DNA from: Rhodococcus sp. SMB37
Lineage (GTDB): Bacteria > Actinomycetota > Actinomycetes > Mycobacteriales > Mycobacteriaceae
DNA length: 64,000 nucleotides
Reading direction: 5' to 3'
Assembly (NCBI RefSeq): GCF_004345605.1
Contig: NZ_SLVY01000001.1
Span: forward strand, 186,001 to 250,000
The position numbers were made by a program, and so were the translations under genes. Below the pieces are notes generated by a model that saw only the letters and a program-made list of their open reading frames with translations, ran no database searches and was not told where the DNA came from. Position 1 is the stretch's first letter. Each line of letters opens with the position of its first letter. This document shows, piece by piece, positions 44,794-53,581 of the stretch.

Positions 44794-47112
44794 TCACAGA
44801 CGACGCCGGATGGTCGGTGGGTCGTATGCCCGAATCGGTGGGAGTTCACCGTCGAAGTGCTCGATCTCGACGAGCACGTGCTGCCCGGTGCAGCCGTGCG
44901 ACAGGCGCGAGGTCCCCACGTCGGCGGTGAGCACGTTCGGGTTTCCGTGCACACACATCGACCCGGGGTCCTGCGGGTCGACGGGGTCGTACCACGCACC
45001 GGTCGAGAGCTGGACGACGCCGCGCAGCACCCCGTCGTCGAGTACCACCCCGGCGAGGCAGGCACCACGGTCGTTGAACACCCGCACCACATCACCTTCC
45101 GAGAGGTTGCGCGCTGCGGCGTCGCCGGGATGCATCCGGATCGGCTCGCGCCCCCGAATTTTCGAGGCCTGGCTGACCGCACCGTGGTCGAGCTGGCCGT
45201 GGAGTCGGGTGCGCGGCTGATTCGCGATCAGGTGCAGCGGGAACTGCTCGGCACGTGCGCCTCCGAGCCACTCCTCCGGCTCGTACCACTTCGGATGGCC
45301 GGCGCAGTCCTCGTAGCCGAACCCGTCGATGTCCGCGGAGAAGATCTCGATGCGGCCGCTCGGGGTCCGCAGCGGGTCGCGTTGCGGGTCGTCGCGAAAC
45401 TCCTCGAACAACGTCAGATCGTCCTCGGTACGCATCCGCACGTGACCACGACGCCAGAACCCGTCGAACTCGGGCGGATCCTCGACTCTGGCGGGGTCCG
45501 CGAGGACGAATCCGCGCCACTGCCCGTAGAGATACTCGAGCCACTCCTGCGCGCTGCGTTTCTCGGTGAACCGGTCGCCGAAACCGAGCCGGTACGCGAG
45601 CGCCGAGAACGTATCGTAGTCGTCGCGGGCGTCCTCGAATCGGGGTACCGCCGCCTGCATCGCAACCAGCAAGGGGTCGCTGCGCGTGCAGGTCAGGTCG
45701 TTGCGTTCGAGGGTCGTGGTGGAGGGCACGACGATGTCGGCGTGCTTGGCCATCGGTGTCCAATACGGATCGTGGACCACGATCGTGTCGGGGCGCCCCA
45801 GTGCGTGGCGGAGGCGACCGATGTCCTGATGGTGGTGGAACGGATTTCCGCCCGCCCAGTAGACGAGCCGGATGTCGGGGAACGTGTACTGCTTGCCGTC
45901 GTAGTCGAACTTCTCCCCCGGTCGCAGCAACAGATCGGAGATCGCGGCCACCGGGATGAAATCGTCCACGTCGTTGTTGCCCTGGAACAGCGTGGGCAAC
46001 GGATACGGCACCGGCGCGGTGCCCGGTTCGTTCATCGATCCGTACCCGTGGCCGAAGCCTCCACCCGGTACACCGATCTGTCCGAGCATGGCCGCCAAGG
46101 TGATTCCGGTCCACGGAGCCTGCTCGCCGTACCGCACTCGCTGCAGCGACCACGACACCGTCACCAACGTCCGTGAGGACGCCATTCGATGTGCGAGTTC
46201 GATCAAAGTGTGCGCGGACAGTCCCGACAGCTCCGCGGCCCACTGCGGCGATTTCGGGACCCCGTCCGTGCGGCCCAGCAGATAGTCCTCGAACTTGTCG
46301 TAGCCCGTGCAGTACCGGTCGAGGAAGCAACGGTCGGCGAGGCCCTCGGTGGCCAGGACGTAGGCCAACGCAAGCATGATCGCGACATCGCTGCCGGGCC
46401 GAGGTGCGAGCCACTCGCACTCGCCGTGCGTGTCGTCACGCAGCGGGCTGATCGACACGATTCGCCCCCCGCGAGCCCGCATCCGATCGAGTGCATCGCG
46501 GGTGGGGTGGTCACTGTTCCCGCCGTCGTTGATGGAGGTGTTCTTGACGGGAACACCGCCGAAGCACACGAACAGTTCCGTGTGCCGCGCGATGAGATCC
46601 CAGTTGGTCGAGCGCGCGAACAGTTTCCAGTGGGTTCCGACGACGCGGGGCATCACCACACCGGTCGCACCGAGCGAATAGCTGTGCACCGACCGCGTGT
46701 ATCCGCCGAACATCTTGAGGAAACGGTGCACCTGGCTCTGCGCGTGATGGAACCGTCCGGGCGCCGACCATCCGTAGGAACCGCCGAAGATCGAGCGATT
46801 CCCGTAGCGATCCGCGACACGTCGCAATTCACGGGCGAGCAGTTCGGTCAGTTCGTCCCACGACACGGCGACGAACTCGTCGCTGCCACGGCGTGTGGAG
46901 GGCCCTGGCCCGTTCTCGAGCCACCCGCGGCGCACCACCGGGCCGGCGATGCGGGCGCGGTGCCGCACCGAGCCCGGCACGTTCCCGAGGATGGGTGACG
47001 GGTCGCGGTCGCCGGCGAAGGGGTGCACTGCGACGACTTCGCCGCCACGCGCCTCCGCCGCATACATCCCCCAGTGCGCCATATGGGAGGACCGCGCCCC
47101 GTCGGACATCAT
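44794..47112 (-). CDS. molybdopterin oxidoreductase, BisC/DMSO reductase type III family
   Basis: 772 residues. No N-terminal 4Fe-4S motif and no Tat signal, as in cytoplasmic biotin-sulfoxide reductase. The likely Mo ligand Ser is in RSVHSYSLGATGVVMPRVVG. Cofactor-binding segments include VSWSLQRVRYGEQAPWTGIT, YWAGGNPFHHHQDIGRL and NQPRTRLHGQLDHGAVSQAS. Possible substrates are biotin or methionine sulfoxide and other S- or N-oxides. The start overlaps the hemQ stop (TGATG), so it is coupled to the heme operon. ATG at 47112 or 47109. Confidence 0.9.
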   Translation of the reverse strand: MMSDGARSSHMAHWGMYAAEARGGEVVAVHPFAGDRDPSPILGNVPGSVRHRARIAGPVVRRGWLENGPGPSTRRGSDEFVAVSWDELTELLARELRRVADRYGNRSIFGGSYGWSAPGRFHHAQSQVHRFLKMFGGYTRSVHSYSLGATGVVMPRVVGTHWKLFARSTNWDLIARHTELFVCFGGVPVKNTSINDGGNSDHPTRDALDRMRARGGRIVSISPLRDDTHGECEWLAPRPGSDVAIMLALAYVLATEGLADRCFLDRYCTGYDKFEDYLLGRTDGVPKSPQWAAELSGLSAHTLIELAHRMASSRTLVTVSWSLQRVRYGEQAPWTGITLAAMLGQIGVPGGGFGHGYGSMNEPGTAPVPYPLPTLFQGNNDVDDFIPVAAISDLLLRPGEKFDYDGKQYTFPDIRLVYWAGGNPFHHHQDIGRLRHALGRPDTIVVHDPYWTPMAKHADIVVPSTTTLERNDLTCTRSDPLLVAMQAAVPRFEDARDDYDTFSALAYRLGFGDRFTEKRSAQEWLEYLYGQWRGFVLADPARVEDPPEFDGFWRRGHVRMRTEDDLTLFEEFRDDPQRDPLRTPSGRIEIFSADIDGFGYEDCAGHPKWYEPEEWLGGARAEQFPLHLIANQPRTRLHGQLDHGAVSQASKIRGREPIRMHPGDAAARNLSEGDVVRVFNDRGACLAGVVLDDGVLRGVVQLSTGAWYDPVDPQDPGSMCVHGNPNVLTADVGTSRLSHGCTGQHVLVEIEHFDGELPPIRAYDPPTIRRRL

Positions 47113-47816
47113 CAGGGAAGCGAGGCGATAAGCGTCTCAGGAGCGACACGAGGCCCCGAGAAGAACGGTGTCTCCTCTCGGACATGCCGCCGTGCCTCGG
47201 TGGCACGCAGGTCGCGCATCAGGTCGACGATCCGGTCGAGTGCGGGCGCCTCGAACGCGAGGATCCACTCGTAGTCTCCGAGCGCGAACGCCGGGACCGT
47301 GTTGGCCCGCACTTCCGGGTACGGGCGAGCTTCCTTGCCGTGATCGGCGAGCATCTTGCGGCGCTCGGCGTCGGGAAGCAGGTACCAGTCGTAGGACCGC
47401 ACGAACGGGTACACGCAGATGTAGTCGCCGGGTTCCTCGCCCGCGATGAATGCCGGGAGGTGGCTCTTGTTGAACTCCGCCGGCCGGTGCAACGCGGTGT
47501 TCGACCACACGGCGGTACTCGCGCGCCCGAGGATCGTGGTGCGGCGGAAGTCCGCGTAGAACTTCTGCAGATCCTCGATGTGCTCCGCGTGGGTCCAGAT
47601 CATGAAGTCTGCGTCGGCGCGCATCCCTGCAATGTCGTAGATCCCCCGAACGATCACGTCGGTGCCCTCGAACGAGGCGAGGAACTTCTGGAGGTCCTCG
47701 ATCGCCTCCGTCCGGTCGTCACCGAGAACGCCCGGCCTGACCTGGAACACCGACCACATCGCGTACCGAAGTGTGGAATTGAGCTTGTCGAAATCGAGAC
47801 GTGCCATGCCACTCAT
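47112..47816 (-). CDS. hemQ: coproheme decarboxylase HemQ (ChdC)
   Basis: 234 residues, chlorite dismutase-like ferredoxin fold. Converts iron-coproporphyrin III to heme b, last step of the coproporphyrin route. Family segments: [56 protein letters not shown] and [19 protein letters not shown] [17 protein letters not shown]. The proximal heme His is expected in the NKSHLPAF segment. ATG at 47816 overlaps the hemY stop (ATGA); the long upstream frame to 48170 is spurious. Rv2676c position. Confidence 0.93.
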   Translation of the reverse strand: MSGMARLDFDKLNSTLRYAMWSVFQVRPGVLGDDRTEAIEDLQKFLASFEGTDVIVRGIYDIAGMRADADFMIWTHAEHIEDLQKFYADFRRTTILGRASTAVWSNTALHRPAEFNKSHLPAFIAGEEPGDYICVYPFVRSYDWYLLPDAERRKMLADHGKEARPYPEVRANTVPAFALGDYEWILAFEAPALDRIVDLMRDLRATEARRHVREETPFFSGPRVAPETLIASLP

Positions 47817-49171
47817 CCTGCCATTCGTGCCGCAAGCCGTGCTGCGGCCTTTGTGCCTGATTCGACACACGCCGGGACACCCACTCCGTGCAGCATCGCG
47901 CCGGCCACGGCGAGACCTTCGATTCCCTCGATTTCCCGCTCGAACGCCGCCACGATCGCGGTGTGTCCGGACCGGTACTGGGGTAGACCGCCGTACCACC
48001 GCTGCACGAAGGCCGCCGCGGGTTCGTCGGCGACGCCGGTGACGGTCGCGAGATCGGCACGGGCAAGGGTGATCAGCTGTTCGTCGGGTGCATCGACGAG
48101 CCTGTCGTCGCCGAACCTGCCGAACGACGCGCGTACGAGAGCGACATCGCGCTCGGCGAGGTGCGGCCACTTCCGCCCGGAGAGGGTGAACGCCTTGGCC
48201 GACAGTTCCTCCCCGGTCGCGACGAGGATGCCCGAGTTCTGCGGCAGTGCCGCCTCCGACGGCAACGCGAGCGAGACGGTCACCGACGATGCGAGCGGAA
48301 TCTCGGCGGCGTGCGCCGCAGCGGCCGGGATCGACCCGGCCAGCAGGGCCGCCGCCTCCGGTGCCGGTACCGCCAGTACCACGCCGTCGACCTCGCCGAC
48401 CGGATCGAGTGACCAGCGATCGCTGATACGACGCAGTTTCGACACTGTGGTTCCGTAATGGATCTCGGCTCCTGCCGCCTGCTCGAGCGCATCGAGGAGC
48501 ACTCCGTAGCCGCCGCGCAAGGTGCCGAACACCGGTTTGCCGGAGGGAACCGGCAGCGCACGCGCGACTGCCTCCGTCAGGCTGGCCGCACCCTCGTCGA
48601 GGGCCCGCGCGAGGGCCGGCACCGTGGCACGCACTCCCGCGGTGTCGGACAATCCGGAGTAGACGCCGCCGAGCAGCGGGTCGACGCTGCGGCGCACGAC
48701 CTGCTCACCGAATCGCGACCCCACCAACTGCGCGACCGACATGTCACCGTCGCTGTCCCAGTCCAGAGGGATCTCGGGCTCCCTCGCAATGCGGGCGAGG
48801 GTGTCGTCGTCGACGAGTCCGTCGAGCTCCCGAGCACCTGCGGGGATCCCCATCAATGTTCCGGAAGGAAGGGGGTGCAGTGCCGCGCCCGCGTAGACGA
48901 GGGGGCGCGCCCCGGAAGGATGCACGAGTTGCTCGGTGAGCCCGAGTTCGTCGAGCAGCGCGGGCACCTCGGGTCGCCTGCCGATGAACGCCTCGGCACC
49001 GACGTCGACGGGACCACCGGCCAGCAGAACTGTACGTAGTTTGCCGCCGAGCCGATCCGACCGCTCGAGCAGCACGATCCGGGCGTCCTGGCCGAAGGTG
49101 GCCCGTAGCCGGTATGCCGCAACGAGCCCGGTGATGCCACCGCCGACAACGGCGACGACGGGCCCGCTCAC
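47813..49171 (-). CDS. hemY: coproporphyrinogen III oxidase HemY (CgoX)
   Basis: 452 residues. FAD-dependent; N-terminal [20 protein letters not shown] (dinucleotide-binding GxGxxG) with [15 protein letters not shown], then [39 protein letters not shown] and C-terminal [20 protein letters not shown]. In organisms with HemQ this enzyme oxidises coproporphyrinogen III to coproporphyrin III. GTG at 49171 overlaps the hemE stop (GTGA); the frame reaching 50044 lies inside hemE. Ferrochelatase (hemH) is not in the window. Confidence 0.94.
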   Translation of the reverse strand: MSGPVVAVVGGGITGLVAAYRLRATFGQDARIVLLERSDRLGGKLRTVLLAGGPVDVGAEAFIGRRPEVPALLDELGLTEQLVHPSGARPLVYAGAALHPLPSGTLMGIPAGARELDGLVDDDTLARIAREPEIPLDWDSDGDMSVAQLVGSRFGEQVVRRSVDPLLGGVYSGLSDTAGVRATVPALARALDEGAASLTEAVARALPVPSGKPVFGTLRGGYGVLLDALEQAAGAEIHYGTTVSKLRRISDRWSLDPVGEVDGVVLAVPAPEAAALLAGSIPAAAAHAAEIPLASSVTVSLALPSEAALPQNSGILVATGEELSAKAFTLSGRKWPHLAERDVALVRASFGRFGDDRLVDAPDEQLITLARADLATVTGVADEPAAAFVQRWYGGLPQYRSGHTAIVAAFEREIEGIEGLAVAGAMLHGVGVPACVESGTKAAARLAARMAG

Positions 49172-50265
49172 AGCGAATGCACCAGCTCGACCACACCGGT
49201 GAGGATGCTCGGATCGGTATCGGGGAGCACACCGTGACCGAGGTTGAAGATGTGTCCGGTCGCACCGGCAGCGAGGGCACGGTCGGCCGAGGCGATCACG
49301 CGACGGACCTCGGCGTCGACGACGTCCCGGCCTGCGAACAGCAGCGCTGGGTCGAGGTTGCCCTGCAGGGCCTTGCCCGCGCCGACACGCTGCGCCGCGA
49401 CATCGAGCGGCACCCGCCAGTCGACGCCCACGACATCCGCTCCGACCTCTCCCATCGCGCCGAGGAGTTCGCCCGTTCCGACACCGAAGTGGATTCGGGG
49501 AACGCCGAAGGATTCGATCTCGGCGAACACCCGCTGTGAATGCGGCATGACGAATTCTCGGTAGTCGCCGAGCGAGAGGGCACCCGCCCACGAATCGAAG
49601 AGCTGGACGGCGTCGACACCCGCTTCGAGCTGCGCGCGCAGGAAGACGATGGCGACGTCGGCGAGCCGGCCGAGCAGTGTGTGCCAGGTCTCCGGGTCCG
49701 CGTGCATGAGTGCCTTGGTGCGTTCGTGATTGCGGCTCGGTCCGCCTTCGACCAGGTACGACGCGAGTGTGAACGGCGCGCCGGCAAATCCGATCAGCGG
49801 TGTGTCGCCCAGTTCGCGGGTCAGCAGGGTCACAGCGCGCGCGACGGCACCGACCTCGTCCTGCTCGAGATGCGGCAGCGCGGCCACATCGGCAGCCGTG
49901 CGGATGGGGTTCGCGACCACGGGGCCGGTCCCGGCGACGATGTCGAGGTCGATGCCCGCCGCCTTGAGGGGCACGACGATATCGGAGAACAGGATCGCTG
50001 CATCGACCTTGTGGCGGCGCACAGGCTGCAGGGTGATCTCGCACACGAGCTCAGGGTCGAAGCAGGATTCGAGCATGCCGATACCCGCTCGGATCTCGCG
50101 GTATTCCGGCAGCGAGCGGCCCGCCTGACGCATGAACCACACCGGCCGGTGTGCCGGTTGCTCGCCGCGCGCCGCGGCGAGCAGCGGAGCGTGCGGGAGA
50201 GCCCGCCGTGTGGGGTACTGCGTGGCCGCAGTGGAGCCGACGTTCGTGTTCTCCAAGCCGGTCAT
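49168..50265 (-). CDS. hemE: uroporphyrinogen decarboxylase
   Basis: 365 residues. Decarboxylates uroporphyrinogen III to coproporphyrinogen III. Active-site segments [57 protein letters not shown] and [20 protein letters not shown] are all present. ATG at 50265 with GAGGA upstream. First gene of the hemE-hemY-hemQ-molybdoenzyme operon; divergent from the DUF3000 gene across 117 bp that must hold both promoters. Confidence 0.96.
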   Translation of the reverse strand: MTGLENTNVGSTAATQYPTRRALPHAPLLAAARGEQPAHRPVWFMRQAGRSLPEYREIRAGIGMLESCFDPELVCEITLQPVRRHKVDAAILFSDIVVPLKAAGIDLDIVAGTGPVVANPIRTAADVAALPHLEQDEVGAVARAVTLLTRELGDTPLIGFAGAPFTLASYLVEGGPSRNHERTKALMHADPETWHTLLGRLADVAIVFLRAQLEAGVDAVQLFDSWAGALSLGDYREFVMPHSQRVFAEIESFGVPRIHFGVGTGELLGAMGEVGADVVGVDWRVPLDVAAQRVGAGKALQGNLDPALLFAGRDVVDAEVRRVIASADRALAAGATGHIFNLGHGVLPDTDPSILTGVVELVHSL

Positions 50266-50382
50266 CGATCCTCGTTCTTCCGAAAGGCACGGGTCGCTGC
50301 CCATGCTGCCACGCGTGTCCGGTTCGCTGGAATCGGCGCGCCTCCCGCGTGTGCTCGGTCACCGGCACTAACGTCCGCTTGC

Positions 50383-50958
50383 GTGACCACCTCGCCTGCC
50401 GAGCCGGCCCGTTTTCGCGCTGCTGTCGCCGCGATGAAGGCGGCCACCGTGCGCCCGGAGATCGAGGTCGAGCCGATCCGGCCACCGCAGCGACTCGCTC
50501 CGTTCAGCTATGCGCTCGGTGCCGAGGTGCTCCATCCCGACGAGACCGAGGTTCCGGAGGAGTCGGAAGGCGACGCATTCGGGCGGCTGATTCTGTTGTA
50601 CGACCCCGACGGCGACGAGGCCTGGCACGGGACCACCCGGCTCGTCTCGTACATCCAGGCCGATGTCGACGCGTCATTGGCCTCCGACCCACTGCTACCC
50701 GAGGTGGCGTGGAGCTGGCTCGTCGATGCGCTCGAGGCCCATGAGCAACCTCTCACCGCGCTCGGGGGCACAGTGACCTCGACGAGTTCGGTGCGTTTCG
50801 GTGATATCGCGGGACCGGCGCGCGCACATCAGCTGGAATTGCGTGCGTCATGGACGCCGACCTCGGAGGTTCTCGCGCCTCACGTCGAGGCGTTCTGCGA
50901 GGTCCTCGCGTATGCGGCGGGGCTGCCACCGGTCGGGGTCGCCCGCTTGCAGCGATAG
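50383..50958 (+). CDS. DUF3000 family protein (Rv2680-like)
   Basis: 191 residues. Recognised by RFRAAVAAMKAATVRPEIEV, LAPFSYALGAEVLHPDETEV, GRLILLYDPDGDEAWHGTTR and HQLELRASWTP, and by its place between hemE and RNase D. The family has no known function; no signal peptide or catalytic motif is seen. GTG at 50383; the open frame upstream runs through hemE antisense and is not credible. It ends 10 bp before the RNase D gene, so the two are probably co-transcribed. Confidence 0.85.
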   Translation: MTTSPAEPARFRAAVAAMKAATVRPEIEVEPIRPPQRLAPFSYALGAEVLHPDETEVPEESEGDAFGRLILLYDPDGDEAWHGTTRLVSYIQADVDASLASDPLLPEVAWSWLVDALEAHEQPLTALGGTVTSTSSVRFGDIAGPARAHQLELRASWTPTSEVLAPHVEAFCEVLAYAAGLPPVGVARLQR

Positions 50959-50968
50959 AGTCACCGCC

Positions 50969-52231
50969 ATGTCGGCAGGAAACGATCACGACCCGATCCC
51001 CTCGGACGACGTCCCCGCTGCGGCCAGCGAGCCGTTGCTGGCCCCGCGCGACGGTGTCCCCGATGTCGTCACCACGGCGGCCGGCGCCGAGGAGGCCGCC
51101 GCACTGATCGCGCGCGGCCACGGTCCTCTCGCAGTCGACGCCGAACGTGCCTCGGGTTATCGGTATTCCGCCCGCGCGTATCTCATCCAACTCCGCCGTG
51201 ACGGTGCGGGCACCGTCCTACTCGATCCGATCCCGACCGCCGCGGATCTCGGGTCTCTCGCTTCGGTGATCAACGAACTCGAGTGGGTTCTGCATTCCGC
51301 CGATCAGGATCTGCCGGGGCTGGAGGAACTCGGCCTGCGTCCGGCGGCGCTCTACGACACCGAACTTGCCGGGCGGCTCGCGGGGTTCCCACGGGTCGGG
51401 CTGGCCGCAATCGTCGCGCAGACACTCGGCCTCGAGCTGAAGAAGGGACACGGCGCCGCCGACTGGTCGAAACGCCCGCTGCCCGACTCGTGGCTCAACT
51501 ATGCGGCGCTCGACGTCGAGATCCTCGTCGAGCTCCGCGCCGAGATGGCGGCCGAATTGGACAGGCAGGGCAAATCAGATTGGGCTGCACAGGAATTCGA
51601 GCACATCCGGCTCTCGGGCCCGCCGAAGCCGAAGCCCGAGCGGTGGCGTCGCACCTCAGGGATCCACGCGATGAAGAATGCCCGCAAGCTTGCGATCGTT
51701 CGTGAATTGTGGTCGACGCGAGACGAAATCGCCGCCCGTCGCGACATCGCCCCCGGACGGATCCTTCCGGATTCCGCGATCGTCGCAGCGGCACAGGCCG
51801 TTCCACGGACGATCGGAGACCTCCGCGAGCTGCCCGTCTTCGGCGGGCCGCGTCAACGCCGCTCCTCCCGGGCGTGGATCTCGGCAATCGAACGCGCCCG
51901 CGCACTGCCCGACTCAGAGCTTCCACCACTGACACAGCAGTTCGACGGACCCCCTCCCGCGGCGCGCTGGTCGCGCCACCATCCTGAGGCCGCGGCCCGC
52001 CTCACGGCCGCTCGTACCGAACTCTCCGCGTTGAGCGAGGAGGTCTCGGTCCCGGTCGAGAATCTCGTGAGCCCCGAACTCGTGCGGCGACTGTGTTGGG
52101 ACTGGGATCTCCCCGCAACCGCCGATACGGTCGAGTACATCGACTCCAGGTTCACCGCAGGCGATGCACGTCCGTGGCAGCGTGAGCTCACGGTCCCCCG
52201 ACTCGCGAAGGCGCTCACGGACGAGCAGTAG
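50969..52231 (+). CDS. ribonuclease D-family 3'-5' exonuclease with HRDC domain
   Basis: 420 residues. DEDDy exonuclease domain (about 40-215): LAVDAERASGYRYS (D, E), VLHSADQDLPGLEEL (D), and DSWLNYAALDVEILVEL (Y, D). An HRDC domain follows at about 240-320 (ARRDIAPGRILPDSAIVAAA). Likely processes tRNA or other structured RNA 3' ends. Matches Rv2681 by order. ATG at 50969; the frame back to 50801 lies inside DUF3000. Confidence 0.9.
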   Translation: MSAGNDHDPIPSDDVPAAASEPLLAPRDGVPDVVTTAAGAEEAAALIARGHGPLAVDAERASGYRYSARAYLIQLRRDGAGTVLLDPIPTAADLGSLASVINELEWVLHSADQDLPGLEELGLRPAALYDTELAGRLAGFPRVGLAAIVAQTLGLELKKGHGAADWSKRPLPDSWLNYAALDVEILVELRAEMAAELDRQGKSDWAAQEFEHIRLSGPPKPKPERWRRTSGIHAMKNARKLAIVRELWSTRDEIAARRDIAPGRILPDSAIVAAAQAVPRTIGDLRELPVFGGPRQRRSSRAWISAIERARALPDSELPPLTQQFDGPPPAARWSRHHPEAAARLTAARTELSALSEEVSVPVENLVSPELVRRLCWDWDLPATADTVEYIDSRFTAGDARPWQRELTVPRLAKALTDEQ

Positions 52232-52250
52232 ACACTTCCACCCACATAAG

Positions 52251-52264
52251 TTACTGACCGGTAA
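52251..52264. promoter_or_regulatory. candidate TetR-type operator upstream of fadA
   Basis: TTACTGACCGGTAA is an imperfect palindrome (TTAC-N6-GTAA) 20 bp past the RNase D stop and about 107 bp before the fadA start. Its form is like operators of actinobacterial TetR regulators of fatty-acid genes. No regulator gene is adjacent. Confidence 0.35.
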
Positions 52265-52370
52265 TGAGGATGTAAGGTGGTGCCGAGTCCGGTCGCCGCT
52301 CGGTGCCCGGTCCGATCGCCTCGCCGCGGAACGTGTCGGCGAGGACACCGCTCCACCGGGAGGAAAACGC

Positions 52371-53579
52371 GTGGCTTCCACCACCTCGAACCAACGCAAC
52401 GTCGTCTTCGTCGACGGCATACGTACCCCGTTCGGCAAGGCGGGCCCGAAAGGCATCTACGCCGACACTCGCGCCGACGATCTCGTCGTCAAGGCCATCC
52501 GGGAACTGATGCGCCGCAACCCCCAACTCGACCCCGCCCACATCGACGAGGTCGCTGTCGCGGCGACCACGCAAACCGGCGACCAGGGACTGACGATCGG
52601 ACGCACCTCCGCGATCCTCGCCGGGCTTCCCGAAACCGTGCCGGGCTTCGCCATCGACCGCATGTGCGCCGGCGCGATGACCGCCGTGACCACCACCGCA
52701 TCGGGAATCGGCTTCGGCCAGTACGACGTCGTCATCGCCGGCGGCGTCGAGCACATGGGCCGCCACCCCATGGGTGAGGGCGCCGACCCCAACCCCCGCT
52801 TCCTCGCCGACAAACTCGTCGACCCGAGCGCGCTCGTCATGGGCAACACCGCCGAGAACCTGCACGATCGGTTCCCCAGCATCACCAAGGCCCGCACCGA
52901 CGCCTACGCGGTGAACAGCCAGAACAAGTACGACGCCGCCAAGAAAGCCGGCTGGATCGCCGACACCCTCGTGCCCGTCGCGACCCGCTCGAGCGCGGGC
53001 TGGGGCCTGGCCACCGAGGACGAGCCGCCCCGCCCCGGGACCACGATCGAGGATCTCGCGAAGCTCAAGACCCCGTTCCGGCCCGCCGGTCGGATCACCG
53101 CGGGTAACGCCGCCGGTCTCAACGACGGCGCCACCGCCGCGATCCTCGCCGGAGAGGACACCGCGCGCGAACTCGGCCTGCCGATCGGCATGCGCATGGT
53201 CGGCTTCGCGTTCCAGGGTGTCGACCCCGCCGTCATGGGCATCGGCCCCGTTCCTGCGACCGAGAAGGTTCTGGCCCGCACCGGCCTGAGCATCGACGAC
53301 ATCGGCCTGTTCGAGATCAACGAGGCGTTCGCCGTGCAGGTGCTCGCCTTCCTCGAGCACTACGGCATCGCCGACGACGACCCCCGCGTCAACCAGTGGG
53401 GCGGCGCGATCGCGTGCGGCCACCCGCTCGCATCGTCGGGTGTACGCCTGATGACCCAACTCTCCCACCAGTTCGCGCAGCATCCCGAGGTGCGCTACGG
53501 ACTGACCACCATGTGCATCGGTCTCGGCATGGGCGGCACCGTGATCTGGGAGAACCCGAACTTCGAGGGAGACAAATAG
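52371..53579 (+). CDS. fadA: acetyl-CoA acyltransferase (3-ketoacyl-CoA thiolase)
   Basis: 402 residues. Thiolytic cleavage of 3-ketoacyl-CoA, last step of beta-oxidation. Nucleophile Cys near residue 99 in AIDRMCAGAMTAV, then the family motifs NEAFAVQ, CGHPLASSG (His) and TTMCIGLGMGG (second Cys). VDGIRTPFGKAGPKG is the usual N-terminus. GTG at 52371 has GGGAGGAAAA upstream. fadB starts 3 bp after its stop, so the two form an operon for a trifunctional-like complex. Confidence 0.95.
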   Translation: MASTTSNQRNVVFVDGIRTPFGKAGPKGIYADTRADDLVVKAIRELMRRNPQLDPAHIDEVAVAATTQTGDQGLTIGRTSAILAGLPETVPGFAIDRMCAGAMTAVTTTASGIGFGQYDVVIAGGVEHMGRHPMGEGADPNPRFLADKLVDPSALVMGNTAENLHDRFPSITKARTDAYAVNSQNKYDAAKKAGWIADTLVPVATRSSAGWGLATEDEPPRPGTTIEDLAKLKTPFRPAGRITAGNAAGLNDGATAAILAGEDTARELGLPIGMRMVGFAFQGVDPAVMGIGPVPATEKVLARTGLSIDDIGLFEINEAFAVQVLAFLEHYGIADDDPRVNQWGGAIACGHPLASSGVRLMTQLSHQFAQHPEVRYGLTTMCIGLGMGGTVIWENPNFEGDK

Positions 53580-53581
53580 TC

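Noticed and set aside
49540-50382. Upstream extension of the DUF3000 frame
   Set aside because: It lies antisense to hemE and across the divergent promoter region; GTG at 50383 fits the family.
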